A stretch of 64,000 nucleotides of DNA, from the NCBI RefSeq assembly GCF_000972385.1, contig NZ_JXTE01000010.1, forward strand, positions 84,920-148,919, in the 5' to 3' direction. Positions within the stretch are counted from its first letter, which is position 1. Each line of letters begins with the position of its first letter. Position numbers and translations under genes: made by a program. The notes under the pieces were generated by a model. It worked only from the letters and a program-made list of their open reading frames with translations, ran no database searches and was not told the origin of the DNA. This stretch comes from Streptomyces sp. WM6386. Lineage in GTDB: Bacteria; Actinomycetota; Actinomycetes; Streptomycetales; Streptomycetaceae. Below are positions 35,677 to 44,402 of this stretch, in pieces.

Positions 35677-36078
35677 GTGACCGGCCCCGAGCACCACCCC
35701 GCACGACCGCCCCGGTGGTGGTGGCGGGCGCTGCTCGTGCCGGCTCTGCTGGCGGGGCTCATGGGCATGCACGCCCTGGCCCCCGGTGCCACCGTCACGG
35801 ACGATCACCCGCACGCCCCACCCGTGGCCGCCGTCTCCGTCTCAGCCGTCCATGACGGATGCGCCGACGAGGGCCACTGCGGCTCGGGCCACCTCACGCA
35901 CGCCGACGCCACCTGCGCGGCGGCCGCGGTGAGCGGTGGGCCGACGCTGCCCGCGCTCGTGCCCGACCCGGTCGCCACCGTCGTACGAGACGAATCACCG
36001 CGCGCGTACGCCGGCTCCGACCCGGAAGGCGCCCGGGCGCCCCCGTCCCTGGCGGAACTCCAACTCCTGCGGATCTAG
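35677..36078 (+). CDS. DUF6153-like hypothetical protein
   Basis: 133 residues. A Pro-rich basic N-region and one strong helix (WWWRALLVPALLAGLMGMHAL) are followed by an exposed His/Cys-containing section (HDGCADEGHCGSGHLTHAD, with Cys/His spacing suggestive of metal binding) and a Pro-rich tail. This is the look of DUF6153. It sits 71 bases before the DUF305 lipoprotein gene; both carry His-rich extracellular segments, so metal handling is a reasonable guess only. Confidence 0.75.
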   Translation: MTGPEHHPARPPRWWWRALLVPALLAGLMGMHALAPGATVTDDHPHAPPVAAVSVSAVHDGCADEGHCGSGHLTHADATCAAAAVSGGPTLPALVPDPVATVVRDESPRAYAGSDPEGARAPPSLAELQLLRI

Positions 36079-36148
36079 ACACCACGCCGCGCACCTCGGT
36101 GTGCGCATCGGCATGTCCAGATCCCTTTCATCCAGCAGGAGTTCAAGC

Positions 36149-36745
36149 ATGAGCACCACCCGTACACGCCGCGCTGCCGTCATGGCGGCGACCGTCACCG
36201 CCGCCCTCGTCCTGGCGGCCTGTGGCGACGGCGACAGCGCCAGCGGTCACGAGAGCGGCCACAACTCCCCCTCGTCATCGGCCACTTCCCACAACGCCCA
36301 GGACGTCTCCTTCGCGCAGGGCATGATCCCCCACCACCGCCAGGCCCTGGAGATGGCGGAACTCGCCGCCGTCCGGGCCTCGTCCGCCGAGGTGAAGGCC
36401 CTCGCGGCGCGCATCGAGAAGGCGCAGGACCCGGAGATCCGGACGATGTCCGGCTGGCTGAAGTCCTGGGGCGAGGAGGTGCCGGGCACGGAGCACACCG
36501 CGCACTCCGGCATGCCTGGCATGATGGACGGCGCCGATATGACGAAGCTGGGGAAGGCGTCCGGCGAGAAGTTCGACGCCCTGTTCCTGAACCTGATGGT
36601 CGAGCACCACGAGGGCGCCGTCGACATGGCGAAGACGGAGCAGTCGAAGGGCCGGTACACGGCCGCCACCGCCATGGCCGACGACATCGTCACCGCGCAG
36701 GCCGCCGAGATCGAGGAGATGGACAAGCTGCTCGGCGACGGCTGA
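36149..36745 (+). CDS. DUF305 lipoprotein (metal-stress type)
   Basis: 198 residues from MSTTRTRRA. The lipobox is LVLAACG (Cys near residue 22). The four-helix DUF305 domain follows with the repeated hallmark GMIPHHRQALEMAELA near 58 and VEHHEGAVDMAKTE near 150. The HH and M pairs are the likely metal ligands of this ferritin-like family, often near copper or other metal-response genes. It is preceded by the DUF6153-like gene and probably shares its message. Confidence 0.9.
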   Translation: MSTTRTRRAAVMAATVTAALVLAACGDGDSASGHESGHNSPSSSATSHNAQDVSFAQGMIPHHRQALEMAELAAVRASSAEVKALAARIEKAQDPEIRTMSGWLKSWGEEVPGTEHTAHSGMPGMMDGADMTKLGKASGEKFDALFLNLMVEHHEGAVDMAKTEQSKGRYTAATAMADDIVTAQAAEIEEMDKLLGDG

Positions 36746-36825
36746 TCTGCTGTCGACGGCCGGGGCAGGTCAGCGGCGGGCCCGTGGCCTCCCCGGCTGT
36801 CAGTGGCGCATGCCAAGCTGCGTCC

Positions 36826-37155
36826 ATGAGTGATCAGGACCCCGACATCTGGTCGGGCATCGATGCCCTGTGGACGTGGATCGAATCGAACCGCCCGCTC
36901 GGCGGGCAACAGGACCTCCTCCTACGGCTGTTGAAGCTGTCGGAGGAGGTCGGCGAGGTGGCCGAGGCGGTGATCGGCGCGATGAACCAGAACCCGCGCA
37001 AGGGCGCGTCCCACACCTGGGACGACGTCCAGAGCGAGCTGTGCGACGTCGTCATCACCGCCCTGATCGCCTTGCGCACGCTGACGCCGGAGACCCGGGA
37101 GGTGTTCGACGGGCACCTGGCCCGGGTCATGGAACGGTCGCTGGGTGCGCCCTAG
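36826..37155 (+). CDS. MazG-like nucleotide pyrophosphohydrolase
   Basis: 109 residues. The all-alpha NTP-PPase motif ExxE12-28ExxD is seen as LSEEVGEVAEAVIGA, then WDDVQSELCDVVITAL (near residue 75). These enzymes hydrolyse unusual nucleoside triphosphates to the monophosphate and PPi, a house-cleaning role that may also tune stress or phage responses. ATG 36826 is chosen over an upstream in-frame ATG because MSDQDPD is the family start. It is 74 bases from the convergent toxin-like gene. Confidence 0.88.
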   Translation: MSDQDPDIWSGIDALWTWIESNRPLGGQQDLLLRLLKLSEEVGEVAEAVIGAMNQNPRKGASHTWDDVQSELCDVVITALIALRTLTPETREVFDGHLARVMERSLGAP

Positions 37156-37228
37156 AAGCTCCTGAGCAGCCGGATGAGTGATCCGTACGCCCTAGGGCCG
37201 CACGCGCGCCCCTCCCTTCCGGGTGTCG

Positions 37229-37492
37229 TCACCCGTGCCACACGACGCTGCAGATGTAGACGCACTCATGCCGGGGAACGGCGAGGAACTGGATGAAGCC
37301 GCGGCCGCCGAAGATCGGGAAGTTTCTCAGGCCGCCTGGCTTGTCCTCGGGTCTGCTCCCTGCCGTCTCGGCGTCACGGCCCAGCGCGGCAAGTTCGTTG
37401 GCGATGCGCTCCACCTCTGCCACAACGCCGACTGGGAGCCCGGCGGTCAGATACTCCTCGCTCGGGTTGTAGTCCCACTTCCAGTCGGTCAC
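37229..37492 (-). CDS. Probable RelE-type toxin
   Basis: 87 residues from GTG 37492. WKWDYNPSEEYL, then VGVVAEVERIANELAALG and GGLRNFPIFGGRGFIQFLAV near 60, ending CVYICSVVWHG, form the small alpha/beta pattern of RelE/ParE-like proteins that often follow DUF6247 genes. The start overlaps the upstream DUF6247 stop by 4 bases (GTGA), so they are co-translated. RelE-type toxins cleave mRNA on the ribosome, but the catalytic residues cannot be assigned without alignment. It may be non-toxic. Confidence 0.6.
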   Translation of the reverse strand: MTDWKWDYNPSEEYLTAGLPVGVVAEVERIANELAALGRDAETAGSRPEDKPGGLRNFPIFGGRGFIQFLAVPRHECVYICSVVWHG

Positions 37493-37842
37493 AGCCCGGC
37501 CTCGACCTCCGCCTCCGAGTGGATCTTCTTTATCTCGGTGATGGCGTCCGTCGGATCCTCCACCCCGCCACTCACCACGTCTTCCAGGTGGCGCAGGCGA
37601 GCGGCTCGCGAGGGGTAGCGCTGGATCGCGACAAACACGCCCCATGTGTGGACGAAGGTGCGCAGTGGCGCAAGGGACTGTGCCCGCTGAGCGCTGGTGG
37701 TCGCGTCGACGAGATCGCGGACGAACGACGGCATACGGCTCGGCGTGAGCTCCTCAACGGCGGCGCGCAAGGCGTCGGGGGTCAGGGCCGGCATGGGAAT
37801 GATCGGCTCACCGGGCTGCGGCTGCGCGTGCAATGCGGTCAC
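37489..37842 (-). CDS. DUF6247-like protein, possible antitoxin
   Basis: 117 residues from GTG 37842, with GGGAG upstream. A helical protein with a Pro-rich start (ALHAQPQPGEPIIPMPALTP) and a middle VRDLVDATTSAQRAQSLAPL. The match to DUF6247 is by my recollection of small Streptomyces proteins found beside RelE-like genes. It is upstream of and overlaps the probable toxin, the usual antitoxin-first order. No DNA-binding motif is plain. Confidence 0.6.
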   Translation of the reverse strand: MTALHAQPQPGEPIIPMPALTPDALRAAVEELTPSRMPSFVRDLVDATTSAQRAQSLAPLRTFVHTWGVFVAIQRYPSRAARLRHLEDVVSGGVEDPTDAITEIKKIHSEAEVEAGL

Positions 37843-38108
37843 GGTTGTGCTCCCGGTTCGAGGGTGGACGTTGCCTGCGGTTTAGACGGTACCCGCACCG
37901 CGTCGGCCCGACGGTCGGATCAGCGCACGGGCGCGAGCCGATCATGTCTGGTCGCCCGTCGACCGGTGAGACCCGTGTTGGTGCTGGGAATGAGCACCGG
38001 TCCCATCCACGGGCACGCCGGGTGCGGCCTTGCCTCCGTAAGACATCGGCGCCTTCGCAGACAAGATCGCACCCGACCACCGGCACTACGGCCGGACGTC
38101 TTACGACG

Positions 38109-38366
38109 TCACATTCTGTCGGCCACCATGATCCCAACGCATTCTTCGAGCGCCGCATGCAACGAAGGTACGAAGGCGGCGAGTTCGGCGTCCGACGCCT
38201 CGCCTCCCTCGATCACAGCACCGACGACCGTCGCCAGGACAGCGGCGGCTTTGAGGGCGTGCGCATCGGCCAGCTCCTCAAGGAAACCGCCCGTCTGCGC
38301 GACCACGAACGCCTCCTTACCGGTGGCCGGATCGACACCGACGCTGCGGAAACGCCTCGCGCTCAT
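38109..38366 (-). CDS. Small hypothetical protein
   Basis: 85 residues, not recognised. It starts MSARRFRSVGVDPATGKEAF and continues in helices rich in Ala, Glu and Leu (FLEELADAHALKAAAVLATV). The start overlaps the upstream gene's stop by 4 bases (ATGA at 38363-38366), so they are one operon. No signal peptide, metal motif or DNA-binding motif. The pair is divergent from the GntR gene, hinting at control by it. Confidence 0.7.
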   Translation of the reverse strand: MSARRFRSVGVDPATGKEAFVVAQTGGFLEELADAHALKAAAVLATVVGAVIEGGEASDAELAAFVPSLHAALEECVGIMVADRM

Positions 38367-38677
38367 GCGACCTCCGCCGGGATGTTGTCCTGACCGAGGG
38401 TCGCGAGGACGGCCGCTCGGCGCCGGTACCGCTGGAGGCGCCTGTGGTCTTGTTCGCCTCGCTCGCGTTCCCATACGGCGAGGTAGGGGCGGACGAGGGG
38501 GAGGCCGTCGGCGAGGACGATATCCGCGGGGTATGCCCAGGTTCGCCGGGCGGCCGAGGCGGGATGGCGCGCCGGGGCAGGCGCCAAGGAGGAGATGGAT
38601 GGTGGCCTTCCGGTGGCGCGGTGCGCACCGTGGGCAGGCAGAAAGAGGCTCAGGATCGCGGCCAGTAGGCTGCGCAT
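38363..38677 (-). CDS. Small hypothetical membrane-associated protein
   Basis: 104 residues from ATG 38677, chosen because TAGGAG lies about 8 bases upstream. The N-terminus is one hydrophobic segment (SLLAAILSLFLPAHG), perhaps a signal or anchor; the rest is Pro/Ala/Arg-rich and ends QYRRRAAVLATLGQD-like. No known family recognised. It is first in a two-gene unit with the 85-residue gene, divergent from the GntR-type regulator 158 bases away. Confidence 0.65.
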   Translation of the reverse strand: MRSLLAAILSLFLPAHGAHRATGRPPSISSLAPAPARHPASAARRTWAYPADIVLADGLPLVRPYLAVWERERGEQDHRRLQRYRRRAAVLATLGQDNIPAEVA

Positions 38678-38834
38678 AGGTCGACTCCTACGTAGTCGGC
38701 TCAGCCCCGGCACGGAAGCTCTCACCCTTCCCGCCGGGGCGTTTCTTTGAGCCTCATGGTATCGCCTTGTATCGACTCGTAGCGAGACGTATCTCAAAGA
38801 GCATCTATCACCTCCTTTGCTTAGCGTCGACTCC

Positions 38835-39110
38835 ATGAACCCTGACGCCGAGATCGATCACGGTGCACCGCTGACCCCCTACCGGCAGCTGGCCGAGATT
38901 CTGCGTGCGCAGATCCAGCGCGGAGACTGGCAGCCTGGACGGATGCTGCCGAGCGAAGCCCAACTCGTACAGCGGTACGGAATCGCACGGACGACCGTCC
39001 GGCGAGGCCTTGGCCTGCTGGCCGAGGAAGGCTGGGTGTACGCCGTTCCGCAGCGAGGGTGGTTCGTCGCGGACCCTCTGCCGCCCACACCGGGACTGCC
39101 CAACTACTGA
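38835..39110 (+). CDS. GntR-type DNA-binding protein without effector domain
   Basis: 91 residues, only the winged helix: LTPYRQLAEILRAQIQRGDW, then LPSEAQLVQRYGIARTTVRR as the recognition region, with a wing GWVYAVPQRGWFV. There is no ligand-binding domain, as in small KorSA-like regulators of mobile elements. No ribosome site precedes the ATG. The stop was rebuilt by an IS630 insertion: before it the codon was TAG directly after Asn89; now it reads TAC TGA, adding one Tyr. The spacer upstream has several GTATCG-like repeats that may be its operator. Confidence 0.85.
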   Translation: MNPDAEIDHGAPLTPYRQLAEILRAQIQRGDWQPGRMLPSEAQLVQRYGIARTTVRRGLGLLAEEGWVYAVPQRGWFVADPLPPTPGLPNY

Positions 39111-40258
39111 GGTTTTCGGCCTAGGGTGACGGTGATCTCGTGGGTGGGTGTATCCCTGTGTCATGCGGTATCCCGATGGGGGTGGCCTGACCGCGAAACA
39201 GCGGGCTCAGCGGGAGCAAGTGCGGTTCGAGGCCGCCGAGTTGTTCGCTCAAGGAGTGCTGCCGCCGCAGATCGCAAGGCGGTTACGGGTCTCTCGAAAG
39301 TCCGCCTATGCCTGGCATGCCCGCTGGCGAGAGGGCGGCGCGGAGGCCCTTCGGTCCAAAGGCCCGCCGGGGCAGCCATCCCGGATGAAGCCTGGCTGGC
39401 GCGAGTGGCTGGCCCTCGAGTTGGAGAAGGGGCCGGCCGCACACGGCTGGGTGGAAGACCAGCGGTGGACGCTGGACCGGATCTCCACGGTGATCGCGCG
39501 ACACTTCCATGTCCGCTTCAGCCCGGCGCAGACCTGGCGCATCATGCACCAGATGGGCTGGACGGTGCAGGTCCCGGCCCGCCGGGCCGCCGAACGCGAC
39601 GAGGACGCCGTGACCGGCTGGATCAAGGACACCCTGGCCACGGGTGGAAAGACGGTGAGGGACCAGGACGCGTGGCTGTGCTTCGCGGACGAGTCGGGCC
39701 AGATGCTCCGGCCGCCGAAAGCACGGACCTGGTCCCCACGCGGTCACACGCCCTGCGTCAGCGTCAGGGCCGCGGGCTCGGGACGCATCTCCCTGGCCGG
39801 TGTGGTCTGCCGCAAGGCCGGCCGCCGCACTCGGCTGATCTTCCGGGTGCTGGTGCACCACGGCCGCAAAGGTGAAAAGAAGGGGTTTCGGGAGAGGGAC
39901 TTCGCCTCGCTGCTGGACGCCGCCCACCAGCAGCTCGGCGGCAACATCGTGCTGGTGTGGGACAACTACAGCCATCACGTCGACGCCACCATGCGGGAGC
40001 TGATCGGGAAACGGCCGTGGCTGACCGTCTTCCGTTTCCCGACCTACAGTCCCGACCTCAACCCTGCCGAAGGCGCGTGGGCGCACCTCAAGAACAGCCT
40101 GGGCAATCTGGCCCCATGCAGTATCGATGACCTGGCCGGACTGGTCGGCACCCGCCTCAAACGCATGCAGTACCGGCACGACCTGCTCGACGGCTTCATT
40201 GCCGGAACTCGGCTGATCACGACACCGCCATGACGTCACCCCGAACCGAAAACCTCAG
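39107..40258. mobile_element. Complete IS630-family insertion sequence
   Basis: A 1152-bp element flanked on both sides by TA, the target duplication typical of IS630. Terminal inverted repeats begin CTGAGGTTTTCGG (13 perfect bases; about 20 of 24 overall). It holds one transposase gene with intact DDE residues and reads the same way as the GntR gene it adjoins. The insertion point is the TA of a TAG stop codon. Confidence 0.92.
39163..40233 (+). CDS. IS630-family transposase
   Basis: 356 residues from MRYPDGGG (a GTG 15 bases upstream is in frame). The N-terminal HTH domain (PPQIARRLRVSRKSAYAW) recognises the inverted repeats. The DDE catalytic core shows FADESGQ with the first Asp near 175, VLVWDNYSHHVD with the second near 267, and YSPDLNPAEGAWAHLK with the Glu near 302. 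All three are present, and no frameshift is seen, so the element may be active. Confidence 0.95.
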   Translation: MRYPDGGGLTAKQRAQREQVRFEAAELFAQGVLPPQIARRLRVSRKSAYAWHARWREGGAEALRSKGPPGQPSRMKPGWREWLALELEKGPAAHGWVEDQRWTLDRISTVIARHFHVRFSPAQTWRIMHQMGWTVQVPARRAAERDEDAVTGWIKDTLATGGKTVRDQDAWLCFADESGQMLRPPKARTWSPRGHTPCVSVRAAGSGRISLAGVVCRKAGRRTRLIFRVLVHHGRKGEKKGFRERDFASLLDAAHQQLGGNIVLVWDNYSHHVDATMRELIGKRPWLTVFRFPTYSPDLNPAEGAWAHLKNSLGNLAPCSIDDLAGLVGTRLKRMQYRHDLLDGFIAGTRLITTPP

Positions 40259-40358
40259 TAGTCAGCAAACGTCGGGCTCATCCCTCCACGGCCCTCCCGT
40301 TCCTACGGTGGGACTGCGACCTTCCGCATGGCCAGATGCGAGCCCGAACAACGCCGAT

Positions 40359-40392
40359 GAGGCTCGGCAACCGCAATAGGTTGCCGAGCCTC
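40359..40392 (-). terminator. Terminator after hsdR
   Basis: GAGGCTCGGCAACC pairs with GGTTGCCGAGCCTC around a 6-base loop, a perfect 14-base stem. It lies about 90 bases downstream of the hsdR stop. Confidence 0.75.
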
Positions 40393-40483
40393 CAAATGTT
40401 CGTCAGTCATCAAGAGGTCGGGATTGTCCGCCAGGTCGAAGGGGGACGCTGCCGATCACTTCCGGAGTCTGGCCCTCTCTTCC

Positions 40484-43400
40484 CTACGCTGCCAATGCAC
40501 TGGGCTGAGCGGTACTGCGTAGATGCATGAACGCAACGAAGAGGCCGTCGATCTGCTCGTCGTCGAAGAGATCGTCGGGACCACCGGGGGCACGGTCGAG
40601 GAAGGGACCTTCGTACAGGTCTTTGTTATGCAGGAAGCCCCGTTTGACTACCACATCGATGATCAACTCTACGAAGTCGATCTGTGGAGGGGTGAGCTGG
40701 TGTTCGCCGATGAAGTCGGCGAACACCAGCTGGGTCGCCCGGCGGTCGAGGCCGCAGAGGCCCCGAACGAAGAGGCCAAGCCCAGGGGCTCCACGCACTT
40801 CATCAAGGTCCTCGGGGGACGCGATGCCTTCGGCAAGGAAGACCTCCTCCAGGGCGGCCAGGTCCTCGGCGGTGATCTGCTCGACATTGCGGAGCTTGCG
40901 GACCGAAGGGTGGTCATCGTGGCGGAGGAGATAAGCGCGGGCCTTCTGGCGAAAGCGCTGTTCGTCGGTGCCGACGGGCATGCCACGGAGTTCGGCCTCC
41001 GTGATCTCGCCGAGTTCGTCCTCGAAGTCGGTATAGACGATCTTGCGCTTGGCCTTGGGGTCGACCAGGCCAGCGATGCCACGGACCTTGCGTCGCATAT
41101 CCTCCAGCATGGGGAGGGTCGCGTCCTGCCACCATTCGTCCCCGGCGAGGCCGTCGAGCAGGCCAGCGTGTTCGGCGACGGCCGGAATGTTGGTCTTGCC
41201 CAGCAGGTCGTCCGCGATGTCCATGATCTTCTGCCGGAGCTTAGTGAATTCCTTGCCGCCTTCGAGAGCAGCGAGTTGGAGCCGAAAAGCCATGAGGTCG
41301 AAGCGCTTCGCATCCTCGCGACGGTCGTCCGCGTCCGGGTCGTAGGCGCTAGGTAGCTTGATCAACTTCTCGCGGATCTCTGCGTCGGCGTCGTCGTCAA
41401 TGCGGTGCCAGGTGGTGAAGTCGGCGTAGACCTCAACGGCGCGGCGGTGCGGGCGGACCAGGAAGTTGTCCGGGCTCATGCCGTTGATGACGCCGTTCAG
41501 GCGGTGGGCGAGGGCCCAGCGGACGGCGTGCTCGGTGCCGATGTCGTCCGGGCCGCCGTCGCGGGTGGGGTCGGGCTGGATCCGGCGGTCCAGGCTGCGC
41601 AGAAGGTCGAGCTGGGTGGAGAGAATACGTTCTGTGAGGGAAGCCGTCTGGCGGCCTTCGGTACCGGCGATCTCACTGTTGAAGAAGTCGATGTTGCCGC
41701 AGAAATCGAAAACCCGGAAGTCCTGCTTGGCCTGGGCGGGGTCTGTCTCGTCCGGGCCGAAAAGGGCGGGGCGCAAGCGAGTACCCCGGCCGATCATCTG
41801 CCAGAACTTGGTCTTGGAGAAGACCGCCTTGGCGAAGACCAGGTTGACGACCTCGGGAACGTCGATACCGGTGTCCAACATGTCGACCGAGATCGCGATG
41901 TCCGGGTCTTTGGCAGGGTTGGAGAAGTCCTCGATCAGGGTCTGACGGTACGTCTCCTTGTAGGTGATCACGCGGGCGGTGTGGCCCGCGCCCTGGGGAT
42001 AGTTCGCGTTGTAACGCGCCTCTATGAAGTGGGCGTGTTCGTTGTTCTTGGCGAAGATGATGGTCTTGCCGAGGCGGTCACCGCCCTGGACGCGGTGGCC
42101 CTGCGTGACCAGGACCTCGAGCATCTTGTCAACGGTGTCCTCGTTAAAGACGTACTTGTTAATGTCGCCACGGCCGACAGCGTCGGGGACCTGACCGTCC
42201 TCAGTCCATTCCTTGGCGTCCCATTCGGCGCGCTCCTCCTCTGAGAGCTCTGCGTACCGAATGCCGTGTTCCATGATCTTAAGGGGGACCTTCACCGCGC
42301 GCGGCGGCACTAGGTAGCCGTCGGCGACGGCTTCGTCCAGGCCGTAGGAGTCGGTGGGGACACCGTCCTCCAGCTGGAACAGCTTGTAGGTGTTGCGGTC
42401 GATCTCGTCCTTAGGAGTAGCGGTGAGGCCAAGGAGGAGCGAGTCGAAGTAGTTGAAGATCTCGCCGTACTTGGCGTAGACGGAGCGGTGGGCCTCGTCG
42501 ATGACGATGAGGTCGAAGTGCCCGGGTCCGAAGCGGCGGCGGCCTGCGGAGTCGGTGACGTCGATCTGGTTCATCATCGTCTGGTACGTGGACACAAAGA
42601 CGCGGGCGGAGGCGTTCTTGTCGTCCAGGAGGCTGGCGACTGGAGTGTTCGGCAGGTGTTCCTTGAACGCCTTCGTCGCCTGGACGACGAGGGCTTCACG
42701 GTCGGCCAGGAAGAGGACGTTCTTGGCCCAGCCCGCCTTGGAGAGCTGGTCGACGAGGGCGACGGTGGTACGGGTCTTACCGGTGCCGGTGGCCATGACG
42801 AGGAGGGCCTGGCGCATCCGCTCGCGATCGAAGGTCTCGCCGACACGCTTGATGGCGCGGAGCTGGTAGGGGCGGCCGGCGATGTTCAGGTCGGTGGGGT
42901 AGGTGGTGAGGGAGCGGCGCAAGGCGCGCTGCTGGATGCGCCAGAGGAGCTGTTCCTTGGTGAGGAAGCCGGAGATCGGGCGAGGGGGGTAGCCGCTGGA
43001 CTGGTTCTTGTTCCAGTCATCCCAAATATGGGTCTCGTAGCCGTTGGTGAAGAAAATTACCGGGCGGCGGTTGTACGTGGCTTCGAGGGCATCGGCGTAG
43101 AGCTTGGCCTGCTGCTGGCCGTCGCGGGGGTCGCGACGAGTGCGCTTGGCTTCGACGACAGCAAGCGGTTTACCGTCATCGCTCCACAGGACGTAGTCGG
43201 CGCGGCCGTTGCCGGAAGCGGTCTGCATGCCGGCGATGGAATATTCGGTGGTGCAGTCGCTGGCACCAACGGTCCAGCCGGCCTCCTTGAGGAGGATGTC
43301 GATGAAGGCGTCGCGGGTGGCCTGCTCGTCGTAGTCGTGGGTGTCCTGGATCTGCGTGTTGGCCCGCTTGGCGAGTTCGATCTGACGGCGCAAGTCGGCG

Positions 43401-44140
43401 ATCTCGCGGGCTCGGGCGTCATTCTCCTCGAGGACCCTCTCCAGCTCCTTGGCCTGCTGCTTGTAACGACGGGCATCCGCCTCGGCCTCGGCCTTGAGCT
43501 CGGCCTGCTTCTTGAGGCGGGCCTGGGGCGAGAGAGGGCGGGGTACGGCGGCCGTGTCAAAGTCGAGAGCGGGGGCAGGACGGTGCTCGGGCTGGCGGGT
43601 GTAGGTGCGGGCGACCCAGTAAAGGGAGTGGAAGAGCTCGCGGAGTGCGGTGAGCGCGCTGGTGGGCGAGACAGGCGCGGACTTGTGCACGGCGTCGTTG
43701 CCGAGGCGGCGCACCAGGTCCATTTTGGTCGCCACGGCCGGGCCGACGAGCTGTTTGAAGGTGGCCTCGTGAAGGTGGGCAGCGAGGTCCTTCTTGTACG
43801 GCTCGCGGAGGCTGGAGGTGTCGTTGTCGTACATCCAGTGGACGGCGAGTTCGAGCACGCGCCGGGAGTAGAAGCAGGAGGCGCGAGGGTCAGCGTAGGC
43901 GAAGCGTTCTGCTTGGCGGGCCTCGTGGTAGAGGGCCGGCCAGGCGACTTCGAGGAAGCCGAAGTTGGAGGCGGCGGCAGCTGCGTTGGAGGCGGCGGCC
44001 TGGGCGCGGGACGTAGAGGTGGGCTGCTGGTTAGCAGGGCGGGCCAGGCGGGGGTCGCGGGGCTTGGGGGGTATCGGTCCCCGCTGTCCCGTTCCGTTGT
44101 TGCCGTTGCCCTGGTTCTCATTGCTCGCGTTGCCGTGCAT
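40484..44140 (-). CDS. hsdR: Type I restriction enzyme, R subunit
   Basis: 1218 residues from ATG 44140 (MHGNASNENQG), with AGGA 8 bases upstream. The N-terminus carries a DUF4145-like domain (about 55-190) and a coiled coil (about 210-270). The nuclease core GRADYVLWSDDGKPLAVVEA gives the PD-(D/E)XK residues (Asp, EAK). The translocase has MATGTGKTRT (Walker A), VIDEAHRS (DEAH) and LTATPK, then the helicase C half with MIGRGTRLRP. It cleaves DNA after ATP-driven translocation when recognition sites lack methylation. It is third in the operon after a 262-base gap, so it may have its own promoter. Confidence 0.96.
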   Translation of the reverse strand: MHGNASNENQGNGNNGTGQRGPIPPKPRDPRLARPANQQPTSTSRAQAAASNAAAAASNFGFLEVAWPALYHEARQAERFAYADPRASCFYSRRVLELAVHWMYDNDTSSLREPYKKDLAAHLHEATFKQLVGPAVATKMDLVRRLGNDAVHKSAPVSPTSALTALRELFHSLYWVARTYTRQPEHRPAPALDFDTAAVPRPLSPQARLKKQAELKAEAEADARRYKQQAKELERVLEENDARAREIADLRRQIELAKRANTQIQDTHDYDEQATRDAFIDILLKEAGWTVGASDCTTEYSIAGMQTASGNGRADYVLWSDDGKPLAVVEAKRTRRDPRDGQQQAKLYADALEATYNRRPVIFFTNGYETHIWDDWNKNQSSGYPPRPISGFLTKEQLLWRIQQRALRRSLTTYPTDLNIAGRPYQLRAIKRVGETFDRERMRQALLVMATGTGKTRTTVALVDQLSKAGWAKNVLFLADREALVVQATKAFKEHLPNTPVASLLDDKNASARVFVSTYQTMMNQIDVTDSAGRRRFGPGHFDLIVIDEAHRSVYAKYGEIFNYFDSLLLGLTATPKDEIDRNTYKLFQLEDGVPTDSYGLDEAVADGYLVPPRAVKVPLKIMEHGIRYAELSEEERAEWDAKEWTEDGQVPDAVGRGDINKYVFNEDTVDKMLEVLVTQGHRVQGGDRLGKTIIFAKNNEHAHFIEARYNANYPQGAGHTARVITYKETYRQTLIEDFSNPAKDPDIAISVDMLDTGIDVPEVVNLVFAKAVFSKTKFWQMIGRGTRLRPALFGPDETDPAQAKQDFRVFDFCGNIDFFNSEIAGTEGRQTASLTERILSTQLDLLRSLDRRIQPDPTRDGGPDDIGTEHAVRWALAHRLNGVINGMSPDNFLVRPHRRAVEVYADFTTWHRIDDDADAEIREKLIKLPSAYDPDADDRREDAKRFDLMAFRLQLAALEGGKEFTKLRQKIMDIADDLLGKTNIPAVAEHAGLLDGLAGDEWWQDATLPMLEDMRRKVRGIAGLVDPKAKRKIVYTDFEDELGEITEAELRGMPVGTDEQRFRQKARAYLLRHDDHPSVRKLRNVEQITAEDLAALEEVFLAEGIASPEDLDEVRGAPGLGLFVRGLCGLDRRATQLVFADFIGEHQLTPPQIDFVELIIDVVVKRGFLHNKDLYEGPFLDRAPGGPDDLFDDEQIDGLFVAFMHLRSTAQPSALAA

Positions 44141-44402
44141 GGTCGCTTCCTGATCCCCTCTCCCCTTTGGTTTCTGCGCGGCAGTGGTGGGGGCGCCGGA
44201 CCAACAATGGCCCGGCGCCCCCACCACCATGTGCGCGACACGATTTTCATGAGCGAACGGTCGCGGCTGACGTGGTGCTGCGGGCCCGGCGGCCTCCTAG
44301 GGCTCCCCCTGTCCCCCTGAGTTGGGGCAGCCGGGTTTGGTGCGGTGTTCCGGACCTGGCTGCGGTGTCGCGAGCTAGGCCGGGACAGAGGTGTGGTGCA
44401 AG

